The notes under the pieces were generated by a model, which worked only from the letters and a program-made list of their open reading frames with translations, was not told the origin of the DNA and did not search any database. A program made the translations under genes and the position numbers. 64,000 nucleotides of DNA from Stappia indica (GTDB lineage: Bacteria; Pseudomonadota; Alphaproteobacteria; Rhizobiales; Stappiaceae), in contig NZ_CP046908.1 in the NCBI RefSeq assembly GCF_009789575.1, forward strand, positions 248,001-312,000, in the 5' to 3' direction. This document shows, piece after piece, positions 44,953 to 57,070 of this stretch (position 1 is its first letter; the number at the start of each line of letters is the position of its first letter).

Positions 44953-46320
44953 CTATGAAAGACCAAGCGACTTCAGCTTCCGGTGCAGGGCGGAACGTTC
45001 CATGCCGACGAACTCCGCCGTGCGGGACACGTTGCCGCCGAACCGCTTGATCTGGGCCTGCAGATAGTCCCGCTCGAACATCTCGCGCGCATCCCGAAGC
45101 GGCAGCGCCATCAGATGCTCGCCGCCGCCATTGGTTGGCAGGCTCGGCACGTCCGCGCCGATCTCGCCCGGCAGCAGGTCGGCGGTGATCACCGCTTCCG
45201 GATCGCCGCGGGTGAGGATCATCAGCCGTTCGACGTTGTTGCGCAGCTGGCGCACGTTGCCCGGCCAGTCGTGTGCCTGCAGCACCGCCATCGCATCCTC
45301 GCCGATCTTGCGGATCGGCAGGCCGGACGCGGCCGAAATCTGCTCCATGAAGAAATGGACCAGGTCGGGAATGTCGTCGCGCCGCTCGGCCAGCGGCGGC
45401 ACCTGCAGCGGCACCACGCCGAGCCGGTGGAACAGGTCCTCGCGGAAGCGCGCCTCGGAGATCTCGCCCTCCAGATTACGCGCACTCGACGACAGGATGC
45501 GGATGTCGACGTTCACCTTGCCGACGCCGCCGACGCGGGTGAAGGTCTGGTCGACCAGTACGCGCAGGATTTTGCCCTGGGTCTCGTAGGGCATGTCGGC
45601 AACTTCATCGATGTAGAGCGTGCCGCCATGGGCCTCTTCCATCGCGCCGACCTTGCGGATGCGCCCCTCGGTGTCCTCGATCCCGAAGAGCTCGTCCTCC
45701 ATGCGATCCGGCGTGATCGTCGCCGCATTGATCACCACGAAGGGATTGCGCGCGCGCTGCGACATCGCGTGGATCGTGCGGGCGGTCAGCTCCTTGCCGG
45801 CGCCCGAGGGACCAATGATCAGCACCCGGCTGTTGGTCGGGGCAACGCGCTCGATCATGTGGCGCAGGTTGTTCATCGCGCTGCTGGCGCCCAGCAGCTC
45901 CGGCGCATCGCCGCTGCGCTGCCGCAGCTGCTTGATCTCGCGCTTGAGCGAGGATGCCTCCAGCGCCCGCTCGGTGATCAGCACCAGCCGGTCGGCCTTG
46001 AACGGCTTCTCGATATAGTCGTAGGCACCGCGCTTGATGGCCGAGACCGCCGTCTCGACATTGCCGTGGCCGGAAATGATGACGACCGGCAGCTCGGGGT
46101 CCTGCGCCTTGATCGCATCCAGCAGCTCGAGCCCGTCCAGCCGACTGCCCTGGAGCCAGATGTCCAGCACGACCATGGATGGACGGCGTTCCTGGATGGC
46201 AGCGAGCGCGCTGTCGCTGTCGCCGGCCGTGCGCGTCTTGTAGCCCTCGTCGTCGAGGATGCCGGCGATGAGGTCGCGAATGTCGGCCTCGTCGTCGACG
46301 ATCAGGATATCATACGCCAT
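44953..46320 (-). CDS. ntrX: Nitrogen response regulator NtrX
   Basis: Response regulator of the NtrYX pair. 455 residues: receiver domain with phosphoacceptor Asp in MVVLDIWLQGS (about residue 53), AAA+ domain with Walker A GPSGAGKEL, and C-terminal Fis-type helix-turn-helix NVSRTAEFVGMERSALHRKL. The loop that in sigma54 activators reads GAFTGA is absent: ELFGIEDTEGRIRKVGAMEE leads straight to HGGTLYIDEVADMP. ATG 46320 overlaps ntrY by eleven bases; ATG 46329 is possible. Confidence 0.94.
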   Translation of the reverse strand: MAYDILIVDDEADIRDLIAGILDDEGYKTRTAGDSDSALAAIQERRPSMVVLDIWLQGSRLDGLELLDAIKAQDPELPVVIISGHGNVETAVSAIKRGAYDYIEKPFKADRLVLITERALEASSLKREIKQLRQRSGDAPELLGASSAMNNLRHMIERVAPTNSRVLIIGPSGAGKELTARTIHAMSQRARNPFVVINAATITPDRMEDELFGIEDTEGRIRKVGAMEEAHGGTLYIDEVADMPYETQGKILRVLVDQTFTRVGGVGKVNVDIRILSSSARNLEGEISEARFREDLFHRLGVVPLQVPPLAERRDDIPDLVHFFMEQISAASGLPIRKIGEDAMAVLQAHDWPGNVRQLRNNVERLMILTRGDPEAVITADLLPGEIGADVPSLPTNGGGEHLMALPLRDAREMFERDYLQAQIKRFGGNVSRTAEFVGMERSALHRKLKSLGLS

Positions 46321-48601
46321 CTGTAGCAACCGTCTCCGGGGTCACGGACGCCTCGCCTGTGTCTGACGGAAGATCCGCCGTGTTTCTTACCATCGTCAGG
46401 CGGACCATGGCCCCTCGCCCGCCTCCGACGCTCTCGTCCCGCACCGGCGCATCGAGAAGTTCGATGCCGCCGCCATGCTCTTCCATGATCTTCTTGACGA
46501 TTGCGAGACCAAGGCCGGTGCCCTTCTCCCGCGTCGTCATGTAAGGCTCCAGCAGCCGCTGTCGGTTCTCCACCGGCAGGCCGATGCCATTGTCCACCAC
46601 CTCGATGGCGATGGTTTCGCCGTCCTGGTGCACGGTGACGTCGATGCGGCCCTTGCTGCCGTTGTCGGCCGGCACCGCCAGCACCGATTCCGTCGCGTTC
46701 TTGATGACGTTGGTCAGCGCCTGTCCGACCAGCCTCTGGTCGAACCGCGCCTTCACCGCCGTCTCGGGGAGATCGGTGCGGATCGAAATGTCCGGATTGG
46801 CGACGCTCTGCAGGAAGGCGGCCTCGCGCACGGTGGTGCGCAGATCGCTGCTGCTCATCGTCGGCTTCGGCATGCGCGCAAAGGACGAGAACTCGTCGAC
46901 CATGCGGCCGATGTCCCCGACCTGGCGGATGATCGTATCGATGCACTGGTCGAACACGGTGCGGTCGTCGTCGACGATCTTCTTGCCGTAGCGCCGGCGG
47001 ATGCGCTCCGCCGACAGCTGGATCGGCGTCAGCGGGTTCTTGATTTCGTGGGCGATGCGGCGTGCAACGTCGGCCCAGGCCGAGGTGCGCTGGGCGGTGA
47101 CGAGGTCGGTGATGTCGTCCAGCGTGACCACGAAGCCGTGCTCGCTGCGGGTCGACTGCTCGCTGGTCACCCGCACGTTGACGCTGCGCTCGCGCCCGTG
47201 CCGGTGCAGCGACACCTGCGTCTCGGTCATCCGGTCGTCGGCGCGCGCCAGCACGTCCTCCACGACAGAGGCAAGCTCCGGCACCACGCGGCCGAGCGGT
47301 TCGTCCAGAAGCGCGCTCTCGCTGACGTCGAGCAGCGACAGAGCCGAGCGGTTCACCAGCGTGATCCGGCCGCTATCGTCGATGCCGATGACGCCGGCGG
47401 TGACGCCCGACAGGACCGCCTCGGTGAAACGGCGGCGACGGTCGATCTGGTCGTTCGCCGCCAGCAGCGCGTCGCGCTGGCCGCGCAGCTGCGCCGTCAT
47501 GTTGTTGAAGGTGGTGCCGAGATTGGCAAGGTCGCCCGCCGACTTGTCGGTCTCCACCTGGACATAGAGATTGCCCTTGGAGACCTGATCGGCCGCGCCG
47601 ATGAGCCGGCGGATCGGCGAGACCAGCTGGTTGGCGAAACCGAAGCCGATCCAGATCGACGACAGCAGCAGCACCAGTGTGACGCCGGTATAAACGAGCG
47701 CGAAAGCCACCTGCACGCCGAAGCGGCTCTGCTCCATGCGCCCGTACTGGCTCGCCCCGTCCTCGGCCAGACGCATGTAGTCGACCACGCGCTTGTCCAT
47801 CGCGCGGGTGACATAGAGATACATGTCGTCATAGGCGGAGAGCTTCATCACGCCGCCGACGAGATTGGACACGCCGGGCGCGATCAGCACCGGCTCGCCG
47901 GCCGCCGCCTGTCCGAACGCCTCCACCGGCGGCAGGATGACCTCCACGTCCGGGTTGACGACGACGCGGGTGATCACCGTGCCGTCCGGCTTCATCAGAT
48001 AGGCCCCGCCGAGCGCACGCAAGGTGGTCTGCGTCTGGAAGAAACTGTCGAAACGGGTCGGCTCGAAGTCGTAGACCGCCTTGGCCCGGTCGATGTCGTT
48101 GGCCATGGCGATGAGGTCGCCGCGCAGCACGCGGGCGTGCTCCTGCAGATAGGCCTGCGCGACGGTGAGCGCATTGTCGATGATCAGCCGGGTGCGGTCC
48201 TCGAACCAGCGGTCGAGGCCGCGGTCGAGGGTGATGGTCGCGAGAATGGCGACAAGAACTGCGGGAACCGCCGCCACGACGCTGAACAGCGTGACGATGC
48301 GCCCATGCAGGCGAGCCGCCGCCCGCCCTCGCCTGCGCGCCTGCAGCAGCGCTGCAAATTCGAGCCCGATCAGCAGCAACAGGATGGCGACGAGAACGCC
48401 GTTGATCACCATCGCAACCTGCGCGACGGGACCGTCCGGCGCGATCGGCGTCACGCCCATCAGCACGAAGAAGGTCAGGGTGATGGAAATCAACGAAACG
48501 ATGACCAGCACGAGGCCGATGCGGCGCACGCGCAACCCGCTCCGACCGCTGTCGGATGGAGAATCTGCTCCGCTGGTTCTCTCGGCAAGCACAGTCGGCA
48601 A
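46310..48601 (-). CDS. ntrY: Nitrogen/redox sensor histidine kinase NtrY
   Basis: A 763-residue membrane sensor kinase. About three helices near the N-terminus (roughly 25-45, 60-85, 95-115) and one near 295-315 flank a periplasmic region; HAMP at about 320-370 (SPIRRLIGAADQVSKG), a PAS domain (VLSGVTAGVIGIDDSGRI), then the kinase core: H-box [21 protein letters not shown]1 VDNGIGLP and G2 GTGLGLAIVKKI. It phosphorylates NtrX. Gene order ntrB-ntrC-ntrY-ntrX is conserved. Confidence 0.95.
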   Translation of the reverse strand: MPTVLAERTSGADSPSDSGRSGLRVRRIGLVLVIVSLISITLTFFVLMGVTPIAPDGPVAQVAMVINGVLVAILLLLIGLEFAALLQARRRGRAAARLHGRIVTLFSVVAAVPAVLVAILATITLDRGLDRWFEDRTRLIIDNALTVAQAYLQEHARVLRGDLIAMANDIDRAKAVYDFEPTRFDSFFQTQTTLRALGGAYLMKPDGTVITRVVVNPDVEVILPPVEAFGQAAAGEPVLIAPGVSNLVGGVMKLSAYDDMYLYVTRAMDKRVVDYMRLAEDGASQYGRMEQSRFGVQVAFALVYTGVTLVLLLSSIWIGFGFANQLVSPIRRLIGAADQVSKGNLYVQVETDKSAGDLANLGTTFNNMTAQLRGQRDALLAANDQIDRRRRFTEAVLSGVTAGVIGIDDSGRITLVNRSALSLLDVSESALLDEPLGRVVPELASVVEDVLARADDRMTETQVSLHRHGRERSVNVRVTSEQSTRSEHGFVVTLDDITDLVTAQRTSAWADVARRIAHEIKNPLTPIQLSAERIRRRYGKKIVDDDRTVFDQCIDTIIRQVGDIGRMVDEFSSFARMPKPTMSSSDLRTTVREAAFLQSVANPDISIRTDLPETAVKARFDQRLVGQALTNVIKNATESVLAVPADNGSKGRIDVTVHQDGETIAIEVVDNGIGLPVENRQRLLEPYMTTREKGTGLGLAIVKKIMEEHGGGIELLDAPVRDESVGGGRGAMVRLTMVRNTADLPSDTGEASVTPETVATDGV

Positions 48602-48705
48602 CCGTCGCTAGAATCGGCCCAGGCGGGTCCGTTGCTGGGAATGCGGCACCCTTACCACACAATGTTGCCAAATTACGACAGAGATGCCGCCGCGTGAAGC
48701 CGACG

Positions 48706-50142
<1,437 letters not shown>

Positions 50143-50159
50143 GGTCGGTGTCCCAGATG

Positions 50160-51275
50160 TCAGATTTCGTCCTGCGTCGCGTAAGCGGGCATCAGGATGC
50201 GGAAAACGGTGCGGCCCGGCTGGCTGTCGCATTCGATGACGCCGCCGTGGTCGCCGATGATCTTGGCGACGAGCGCAAGCCCCAGGCCGGAGCCGTTGGC
50301 CTTGGTCGTCACGAAGGGGTCGAAGAGATGCGGCAGCAGGTCCTCGGGAACGCCCGGACCGTTGTCGCGTACGCAGAACTCCAGCGGCAGGCTCACCCGC
50401 TCCCGCGAGCCGGGCACCGACAGGCGGATACCGGGGCGGTAGGCGGTCGTCAGGGTGATCTCGCCCGCCGGTTCGCCCGCCACCGCCTCGCTGGCGTTCT
50501 TCACCAGGTTGAGGAACACCTGCACCAGCTGGTCGCGATTGGCCAGGACCAGCGGCAGGGACGGGTCGTATTCGACGTTGATCGGGATGTTGCGGGCAAA
50601 GCCGGAATTGGCGAGGCGCTGCACATGGTCGAGCACCACGTGGATGTTGACCGGCTCGCGCTCCACGGGCCGCTCGTCGGAGAACACTTCCATCCGGTCG
50701 ACCAGCTTCACGATACGGTCGGTCTCGTCCATGATCAGCCGGGTCAGCGGGCGGTCGTCCTCGGCGGCTGAGGCTTCCAGCAGCTGCGCCGCGCCGCGAA
50801 TGCCCGACAACGGGTTCTTGATCTCGTGCGCCAGCATCGTCGCAAGGCCCGAGACGGTGCGCGCCGCACCGCGCGAGGTCAGCTGGCGGTCAATCTTTTC
50901 CGCCATGCCCCGCTCCTGCAGCATCAGGACGACGGCGCCCGGCCGGTCGGCCACCGGTGCGGCGATGATGTCGACGATCTTCTCGGCGCCGATGCGCGGC
51001 GAGCCGATGTCCACCTTGTACTCGTTGACCGGCGCGCCCCGCTCCCTCACCTGCGAGATCAGCATCAGCAGCGGGCTGCCGAACGGCACGAAATGGGACA
51101 CCGGATGGCGGCGGAGCACCTGCGCGCTGGCGCGGAAGAAGCTCTCCGCCGCCATGTTCGCCTCGATGATGCGCCCTTGCGGATCGACGAGGATGAGCGG
51201 GTGCGGCAGTGCATCGAGGATCTGCCCGTTGGTGCCGGGGATCGGGCCGGCGGCGGCTTCGCGTGCGCCTCTCAT
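50160..51275 (-). CDS. ntrB: Nitrogen sensor kinase/phosphatase NtrB (NR(II))
   Basis: A cytoplasmic 371-residue kinase paired with NtrC and regulated by PII signal proteins. N-terminal PAS domain ([20 protein letters not shown]), H-box [20 protein letters not shown], and ATPase core [20 protein letters not shown] with [13 protein letters not shown]. Its start overlaps the dusB stop by four bases, so it is translationally coupled. Confidence 0.95.
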   Translation of the reverse strand: MRGAREAAAGPIPGTNGQILDALPHPLILVDPQGRIIEANMAAESFFRASAQVLRRHPVSHFVPFGSPLLMLISQVRERGAPVNEYKVDIGSPRIGAEKIVDIIAAPVADRPGAVVLMLQERGMAEKIDRQLTSRGAARTVSGLATMLAHEIKNPLSGIRGAAQLLEASAAEDDRPLTRLIMDETDRIVKLVDRMEVFSDERPVEREPVNIHVVLDHVQRLANSGFARNIPINVEYDPSLPLVLANRDQLVQVFLNLVKNASEAVAGEPAGEITLTTAYRPGIRLSVPGSRERVSLPLEFCVRDNGPGVPEDLLPHLFDPFVTTKANGSGLGLALVAKIIGDHGGVIECDSQPGRTVFRILMPAYATQDEI

Positions 51276-52306
51276 GCGGCGGCCTCCAGGCTGAATGCGG
51301 TCTCCGCCCCGCCCGCAAAGCAGGCTCGAACGCCGGCGGTGACGAAGCCCGCGTCTTCCGATGTCAGGATCTTCTGGCGCATGGGGCCGGGCACGCCGGG
51401 TGCGCCGGCATCCAGGTACCAGGCGATATGCTTGCGGGCGAGGCGCAGCCCTTTTTGCGAACCGTAGAGCTCGCGCATCATCTCGATATGCTCGCAGACG
51501 AGTTCACCGAGCTCGGCGCCCGAAGGCACAACAGGAGCCGGCAGGCCGTCGAGCCCGGCAGCGATGGCTCCCGGCAGCCAGGGGCGACCGTAAGCAGCGC
51601 GGCCGACCATGACCGCATCGGCGCCCGACCGGTCCATCATCTCGCGCGCATCCTCCACCGAGGTGCAATCGCCATTGGCGACGAGCGGAACGGAAATTCG
51701 CTCGCGCACCGCCCGGATCGCATCCCAATCGGCCTGGCCCTTGTAGAACTGGCAGCGGGTGCGGCCATGGACGGTGATCATCGCGATGCCTGCCGCCTCG
51801 GCCCGCGCGGCAAGCTCCGGCGCGTTGAGCGAATCGTGGTCCCAGCCAAGGCGCATCTTCAGCGTCACCGGCACGGAAACCGCGCCGACGGTGGCTTCCA
51901 CCAGTGTCAGGGCATGGTCGAGATCGCGCATGAGCGCAGAGCCGGAATAACCGGAGGTCACCTTCTTGGCCGGGCAGCCCATGTTGATATCGATGACGTC
52001 GGCCCCAGCGGCCTCTGCCAGGCGCGCTCCCTCGGCCATCCAGCGGGCCTCGCGGCCGGCAAGCTGCACCACATGCGGCGCGCCGGCGATTCCCTCGCTG
52101 CGCAGACGGGTTTCGGGATGCCCCTCGGCAAGCTGCTCGCACGCCACCATCTCGGAAACGACGAGCCCGGCGCCGAAGCGGTGCGCCAGACGCCGGAAAG
52201 CCACATCGGTAACGCCGGACATGGGCGCGAGAAACACGCGATTGGCGCTCTCCACCGTCCCGATCCTGATGCCGCGGCTGTCTGCGCCGCCGTCCTGAAT
52301 GCTCAT
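51272..52306 (-). CDS. dusB: tRNA-dihydrouridine synthase B (NifR3)
   Basis: A 344-residue flavoenzyme reducing uridines in tRNA to dihydrouridine. TIM-barrel marks: [37 protein letters not shown] with catalytic Cys, [29 protein letters not shown] and [11 protein letters not shown]. Known in alphaproteobacteria as nifR3, first gene of the nifR3-ntrBC operon. I start it at ATG 52306 because the upstream extension (rich in Cys and Arg) lacks conservation. Confidence 0.95.
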   Translation of the reverse strand: MSIQDGGADSRGIRIGTVESANRVFLAPMSGVTDVAFRRLAHRFGAGLVVSEMVACEQLAEGHPETRLRSEGIAGAPHVVQLAGREARWMAEGARLAEAAGADVIDINMGCPAKKVTSGYSGSALMRDLDHALTLVEATVGAVSVPVTLKMRLGWDHDSLNAPELAARAEAAGIAMITVHGRTRCQFYKGQADWDAIRAVRERISVPLVANGDCTSVEDAREMMDRSGADAVMVGRAAYGRPWLPGAIAAGLDGLPAPVVPSGAELGELVCEHIEMMRELYGSQKGLRLARKHIAWYLDAGAPGVPGPMRQKILTSEDAGFVTAGVRACFAGGAETAFSLEAAA

Positions 52307-52445
52307 ATGATGTGCACTTTCCACTGTGCCTACAGAATAGACAATGTCGTTTACGCTGCAAGTGCGAAATTCGCGCGTCCGACATAAGCCTTGTGGATGC
52401 GCGGCGAAACCGTCAAAACCGCCGCATCCGCATTGACGACCGGAC

Positions 52446-53714
52446 ATGACGATGACCGCGCCCGACCATTCCCCGCCTAGCGCTGCCGGCCGAGTGGCCA
52501 TGCTGATCGTCGCGGCAGGCAAGGGCCTGCGCGCGGGCGGCGGCGTGCCCAAGCAGTACCGACAGATCGGCGGCACACCTGTGCTGCGCCGCACAATCGA
52601 GGCGGCGCTCGCCTGCGACCGCGTGTCTGCCGTCGCGGTGCTGATCGGCGAGAACGACGACGCCCACTATGCCGACTGCATTGCCGGGCTCGCCGATCCG
52701 CGCCTGCAGCCGCCGGCCCGAGGCGGCGACACCCGCCAGGCAACGGTGCTGAACGGCCTGCGGGCGCTCGAACACCTCGCCCCGGACATCGTCCTCATCC
52801 ATGACGGGGCCCGCCCCTTCGTCTCGATTGAGGTCATGAACGCCGCCATCGACGCGATTGCGGCCGGCCACCGCGCAGCGGTTGCCGCCGTCCCCGTTTC
52901 CGATACGCTGAAGCGGGCAGATCCGGAGAGCGGCGCAATCCTCGGTACGGTGGAGCGCAGCGGACTTTATGCCGCGCAGACGCCCCAGGCCTTCCGCTTT
53001 AGCGATATCCTGGACGCGCATGAGCGCGCAGCAAGCGAAGGCCTCGCGTCCTTCACGGACGATGCAGCCGTTGCCGAATGGGCCGGCCTTGCGGTCGTGC
53101 TTACGCCCGGTGAGGCCGGCAACGTCAAGATCACCACGGCGGAGGACCTGCGCCGCTTCGACAGGGACAGCGCCACCAGGGAGCCTCGCATGGACATGGA
53201 AACACGGGTCGCCACCGCCTACGACGTGCATGCATTCGAGGCGGGCAACGGGGTCGTTCTCGGCGGCATCGCCATTCCCCACGACCGCGCGCTCATGGGC
53301 CACTCCGACGCGGACGTGGTGCTGCACGCGCTCACCGACGCGGTGCTGGCAACCATCTGCGACGGCGATATCGGCCATCACTTTCCGCCAAGCGATCCGC
53401 AGTGGCGGGGCGCGGCCTCCGACCAGTTTCTCGACTACGCGGTCGACCGGCTGCGCCAGCGCGGCGGGCGGATCTCGCATCTCGACGTCACCATCGTCTG
53501 CGAACGCCCGAAGATCGGGCCGCACCGCGAAGCGATGCGCGCGCGCATCGCCGAAATTTGCGGCACGCCGCTTCACCGGGTATCGGTAAAGGCCACGACC
53601 TCGGAACGGCTCGGCTTCACGGGGCGCGAGGAAGGCATCGCGGCTCTGGCGACCGCCACCGTCCGCCTGCCGGAGCAGAATGACGACATCACCGCGCAAG
53701 GAGGCCATGCGTGA
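52446..53714 (+). CDS. ispDF: Bifunctional MEP cytidylyltransferase / MEcPP synthase
   Basis: A 422-residue fusion of two steps of the non-mevalonate isoprenoid pathway. IspD part (about 1-240): [54 protein letters not shown]. IspF part (about 250-415): [12 protein letters not shown] with metal ligands, [17 protein letters not shown] and [12 protein letters not shown]. The fusion is typical of alphaproteobacteria. Divergent from dusB; its stop overlaps cinA by four bases. Confidence 0.96.
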   Translation: MTMTAPDHSPPSAAGRVAMLIVAAGKGLRAGGGVPKQYRQIGGTPVLRRTIEAALACDRVSAVAVLIGENDDAHYADCIAGLADPRLQPPARGGDTRQATVLNGLRALEHLAPDIVLIHDGARPFVSIEVMNAAIDAIAAGHRAAVAAVPVSDTLKRADPESGAILGTVERSGLYAAQTPQAFRFSDILDAHERAASEGLASFTDDAAVAEWAGLAVVLTPGEAGNVKITTAEDLRRFDRDSATREPRMDMETRVATAYDVHAFEAGNGVVLGGIAIPHDRALMGHSDADVVLHALTDAVLATICDGDIGHHFPPSDPQWRGAASDQFLDYAVDRLRQRGGRISHLDVTIVCERPKIGPHREAMRARIAEICGTPLHRVSVKATTSERLGFTGREEGIAALATATVRLPEQNDDITAQGGHA

Positions 53715-54235
53715 CCGATCTCGCCCGCGTCGAGGACAGTGCGGCCTGCGTCATCCGCGAGGCGACTGCCGCAGGCCTGCTGCTGACAACCGCGGAATCC
53801 TGCACCGGCGGTCTGATCGCCGGGGCTCTCACGGAGATCTCCGGCTCGTCGGCGGCGGTCGACCGCGGGTTCGTGACCTATTCCAACGAAGCAAAGAGCG
53901 ACATGCTGGGCGTGCCGGCCGATCTGATCGCCCGCGTCGGCGCGGTCAGCCGCGACGTCGCGATCGCCATGGCCGAGGGCGCACTCGCGGCCTCCCGCGC
54001 CGATGTGACCGTCGCCGTGACCGGGATCGCCGGACCGGGCGGCGGCTCGGCGGAAAAGCCGGTCGGTCTCGTTCACATGGCTCTGTCTGCCAAGGGCCTT
54101 CCGACGCATCATGAGGAGTTGCGCCTCGGCGATGCCGGGCGGAGCGCAGTGCGCCTTGCCACCGTGGAGCGCGCCCTGGCCGCCCTGTCGCAGACCATTG
54201 CTAAAGTTTTATCGGTTCGTGAAACCGGCGAATGA
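53711..54235 (+). CDS. pncC: CinA-family nicotinamide-nucleotide amidohydrolase
   Basis: A 174-residue single-domain CinA C-terminal protein (PncC type), which hydrolyses nicotinamide mononucleotide to nicotinic acid mononucleotide. Marks: [19 protein letters not shown] with the catalytic Ser and Cys-Thr-Gly-Gly, [40 protein letters not shown] start at 53711 overlaps the ispDF stop, so it is co-translated. Confidence 0.93.
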   Translation: MTDLARVEDSAACVIREATAAGLLLTTAESCTGGLIAGALTEISGSSAAVDRGFVTYSNEAKSDMLGVPADLIARVGAVSRDVAIAMAEGALAASRADVTVAVTGIAGPGGGSAEKPVGLVHMALSAKGLPTHHEELRLGDAGRSAVRLATVERALAALSQTIAKVLSVRETGE

Positions 54236-54317
54236 CCAGTTCAACAACGGCTTTCCCCTGTTAATTGTTTTTTCTGGGGAATGCACCCAAAGTCCTGTTC
54301 AAACAAGGACATGTAAC

Positions 54318-54770
54318 ATGCGTAAGACCTGCCTGACCGTTGCCCTTGCGATTGCCCTTCCGGCAAGCGCGCTTGCCGACGACATCCACATGATCTCGCG
54401 GCACTCGGACGGCACTTTCTATGGCAGCCACAAGGTGTTCACGCGTGCCGGCGATAATCTCTACGAGATCTCGCTCTGCGGCCATGCCTACTACGCCCGT
54501 GCAGCAACGGTCGCCTGGATGAACTACGAGGCAGAGGAAGGCCGCGACGTCGGCCTGGAGTTGAACCAGGGTAAGGGCTGGTACCGCATCTGCGAAGAGC
54601 CGAGCGAGCAGGTCAAGCTCGCCGATATCGGCGTCGAGGGAACCAATGCGGAGGTGATGCGCGCCAGCGAAGAGGCGATGAACCGCCGCATGCGCTTCAT
54701 CTACATCCGCCAGGTCTTCTCCAAATACGGAAATTCCGGCGCCGCCTCATCGTCCTATCACGCAAGGTGA
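54318..54770 (+). CDS. Hypothetical secreted protein
   Basis: A 150-residue protein with a clear Sec signal peptide (MRKTCLTVALAIALPASALA|DD). Start at 54318 with AAGGAC at 54305-54310. The mature part contains two further cysteines (ISLCGHAY and YRICEEPSEQ) and is rich in Tyr, Glu and Arg. I do not recognise the family. It is separate from the cinA operon (83 bp gap) and converges on the START-domain gene. Confidence 0.75.
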   Translation: MRKTCLTVALAIALPASALADDIHMISRHSDGTFYGSHKVFTRAGDNLYEISLCGHAYYARAATVAWMNYEAEEGRDVGLELNQGKGWYRICEEPSEQVKLADIGVEGTNAEVMRASEEAMNRRMRFIYIRQVFSKYGNSGAASSSYHAR

Positions 54771-54786
54771 TGCGCGGGGAGCCAGG

Positions 54787-55242
54787 CTAGCCGGCGCCGT
54801 AGACCACGTCGGCCCGCGCCTCGAAGGCGTCGGAGAACTTCCTGAAAGCCCGGTCGAACATCGCCGACATGAGCGCACTCAGCGTGCGGCTCTTGAACTC
54901 GTAGGTGATGTCGAAACCGACCTCGCAGGCATCCTCGCCGAGCGGCTTGAACGTCCAGACATTTTCCAGATGCCGGAACGGGCCGTCGAGATACTCGACG
55001 AGAATGCGCCTGTTGTCAGGCTCCAGCGTGACCCGGCTGGTGAAGGTCTCGCGAAACAGCTTGTAGGCGACGGTCATGTCGGCGACGAGCACCTCGCGCC
55101 CTTCGCCGAGATCCTTTCGCCCCCTCACCTGCAGTTTCTCGCAAAGCGGCACGAATTCGGGATATTTCTCCACATCGGCGACCAGCGCGAACATGTCCTC
55201 GCTGCTGTGAGCCACCTTGTGGACGGTCTGGAATGACGGCAT
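54787..55242 (-). CDS. COQ10/RatA-type START-domain protein
   Basis: A 151-residue START-fold protein: HKVAHSSEDMFALVADVEKYPEFVPLC (family-typical start), DMTVAYKLFRETFTSRVTL and FDITYEFKSRTLSALMSAMF. Relatives bind coenzyme Q (COQ10) or were called the RatA toxin; in alphaproteobacteria the COQ10-like ubiquinone role is likelier. ATG 55242 matches the family start. Follows lipA by 61 bp in the same direction. Confidence 0.9.
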   Translation of the reverse strand: MPSFQTVHKVAHSSEDMFALVADVEKYPEFVPLCEKLQVRGRKDLGEGREVLVADMTVAYKLFRETFTSRVTLEPDNRRILVEYLDGPFRHLENVWTFKPLGEDACEVGFDITYEFKSRTLSALMSAMFDRAFRKFSDAFEARADVVYGAG

Positions 55243-55303
55243 GTGACTTTCGGTCCTGCGTCTTTCTCGTGTCGGCGGCCCGGCGCGCGGCCGGGCCGGA
55301 AGA

Positions 55304-56287
55304 TCAGGCGGAAGCGGCCTGGCCCAGCTTGGCGGCGCGCGCACGCTTCAGGTCGGCGAAGTCCTCGCCCGCGTGATGCGAGGAACGGGTCAGCGGGCTC
55401 GCCGAAACCTTCAGGAAGCCCTTCGCATAGGCGATCTTCTCGAACGCCGTGAACTCGTCGGGCGTCACGAAGCGCATCACCGCGTGATGCTTGGAACTCG
55501 GCTGCAGGTACTGGCCGATGGTCAGGAAGTCGACATCTGCGGTGCGCAGATCGTCCATCAGCTGCAGCACCTCGTTCCGCTCCTCGCCGAGGCCAACCAT
55601 GATGCCCGACTTGGTGAACATGCCGGGGTCGATCTCCTTCACCTGCTGCAACAGGCGGATGGAGTGGAAATAGCGCGCACCGGGACGCACCGTCAGGTAC
55701 TTCGACGGCACCGTCTCCAGATTGTGGTTGAAGACGTCGGGCCGCGCGCGAACCACCGTCTCCAGCGCGCCGGGTTTGCGCAGGAAATCGGGCGTCAGCA
55801 CCTCGATGGTGGTCGAGGGCGCGCGCTCGCGGATCGCCTGGATCACTTCGGCGAAATGGCCGGCACCACCGTCGGCAAGATCGTCGCGATCCACCGAGGT
55901 AATGACGACATGCTGAAGGCCCATCGTCGCGACCGCCTCGGCAACGCCGCCCGGCTCCTTCGGATCGACCGGGCCGGGCATGCCCGTGCGCACGTTGCAG
56001 AAGGCGCAGGCGCGGGTGCAGGTATCGCCGAGGATCATGAAGCTGGCATGCTTCTTCGACCAGCATTCGCCGATATTCGGACAGCCCGCTTCCTCGCAGA
56101 CGGTCACGAGATTGTTGGAGCGAACCACCTGCTGCGTCTCCCGATAGACGGGGGACGTCGGCGCCTTCACCCGGATCCAGGCAGGCTTGCGCTGGATCGG
56201 GTTGTCGGGCCGGTGGGCCTTTTCCGGGTGGCGGGGCCGCTCGGCCTGCGAGTTGCCCTGGGTAACCGTGTCGAGGAGTGTAACCAT
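55304..56287 (-). CDS. lipA: Lipoyl synthase
   Basis: Radical SAM enzyme inserting two sulfurs into octanoyl side chains of E2 subunits. 327 residues: auxiliary cluster [12 protein letters not shown], radical SAM cluster CTRACAFC (about residue 83-90), [13 protein letters not shown], and the C-terminal RSSHHAGED carrying the conserved third-cluster Ser. It lies downstream of the pdh-lpd block whose E2 and E1-beta lipoyl domains are its targets. Confidence 0.97.
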   Translation of the reverse strand: MVTLLDTVTQGNSQAERPRHPEKAHRPDNPIQRKPAWIRVKAPTSPVYRETQQVVRSNNLVTVCEEAGCPNIGECWSKKHASFMILGDTCTRACAFCNVRTGMPGPVDPKEPGGVAEAVATMGLQHVVITSVDRDDLADGGAGHFAEVIQAIRERAPSTTIEVLTPDFLRKPGALETVVRARPDVFNHNLETVPSKYLTVRPGARYFHSIRLLQQVKEIDPGMFTKSGIMVGLGEERNEVLQLMDDLRTADVDFLTIGQYLQPSSKHHAVMRFVTPDEFTAFEKIAYAKGFLKVSASPLTRSSHHAGEDFADLKRARAAKLGQAASA

Positions 56288-56341
56288 GGCACCTAAGTGT
56301 CGCTGTTGGGGTGAAAGGTCAAGCGGTTCCGCGCCGGTCTG

Positions 56342-56776
56342 CTATACCGCCGCAGCAGGTCTCATATAGCTTTTCAACTGCGCAACGGCGGCCTCGCCGA
56401 GCGGCTGCGAGCGGCGGGTGGCCTCGTTGATCTGCACGACCACGCTGCGCGCCTTCGCGAGCGACCGTCCCTGCTGGCAGATCACCTGCTCCAGCGTCAC
56501 CGAACTGCGCCCGATGCTCGCGACCGCCGTGCCGATCTCCACCGTGCCGGGCCACAGGCCCTCGGCAAGAAAATCCAGTTCCAGCCGGGCGATCACAAAG
56601 GCCGCACCCGGTTCGGCGAGTTCGCCTGCCACATGGAACAGAAGCTCCACCCGGCCGGTCTCCAGAAACGTCGAGTAGACCGCGTTGTTGACGTGGCCCT
56701 GGCGATCTGTGTCGCTGTAGCGCAGCTTGTCGCTCGTGCGCAGCGGAAAGGCATCGATGACGGAAGCGTCGCTCAA
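56342..56776 (-). CDS. Hot-dog-fold acyl-CoA thioesterase
   Basis: A 144-residue 4HBT-type thioesterase: RYSDTDRQGHVNNAVYSTFL (active Asp and HVNN motif), LLFHVAGELAEPGAAFVIARLELDF. Substrate acyl chain unknown. Its ATG overlaps the stop of the upstream GlsB-type gene (56773-56776). Confidence 0.88.
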   Translation of the reverse strand: MSDASVIDAFPLRTSDKLRYSDTDRQGHVNNAVYSTFLETGRVELLFHVAGELAEPGAAFVIARLELDFLAEGLWPGTVEIGTAVASIGRSSVTLEQVICQQGRSLAKARSVVVQINEATRRSQPLGEAAVAQLKSYMRPAAAV

Positions 56777-57012
56777 CCGCGGATCTTCCGCCAGACAAAC
56801 AACAGCAGGATCGCGCCCACCGTCGCCAGCACCAGCTGGTCGATGAACCCGCCCGACACATTGAGCTTGAAGATTTCTGCAAGCTTGCCGCCGACCAGCG
56901 CGCCGATCAGACCGACGACCAGGCTGCCGAAGAAGCCGCCGCGGCTGTCGAGCACGCGGTGCGCCACGGCACCGGCGATCAGCCCGATCAAGATCCAGAG
57001 GATGATGCCCAT
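56773..57012 (-). CDS. GlsB/YeaQ/YmgE stress-response membrane protein, copy 1
   Basis: A 79-residue membrane protein, three hydrophobic helices with GGFFGSLVVGLIGALVGGKLAE, typical of transglycosylase-associated/YeaQ proteins. Start 57012 preferred over a longer form because the helix begins MGIILWILIGLIAG. Second of a tandem pair. Confidence 0.9.
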   Translation of the reverse strand: MGIILWILIGLIAGAVAHRVLDSRGGFFGSLVVGLIGALVGGKLAEIFKLNVSGGFIDQLVLATVGAILLLFVWRKIRG

Positions 57013-57070
57013 TCTGCCCTCACCTGAAAGCCGGCCGGGGATCGCCCGGCCGGTAATGTTACCCGTCCGA

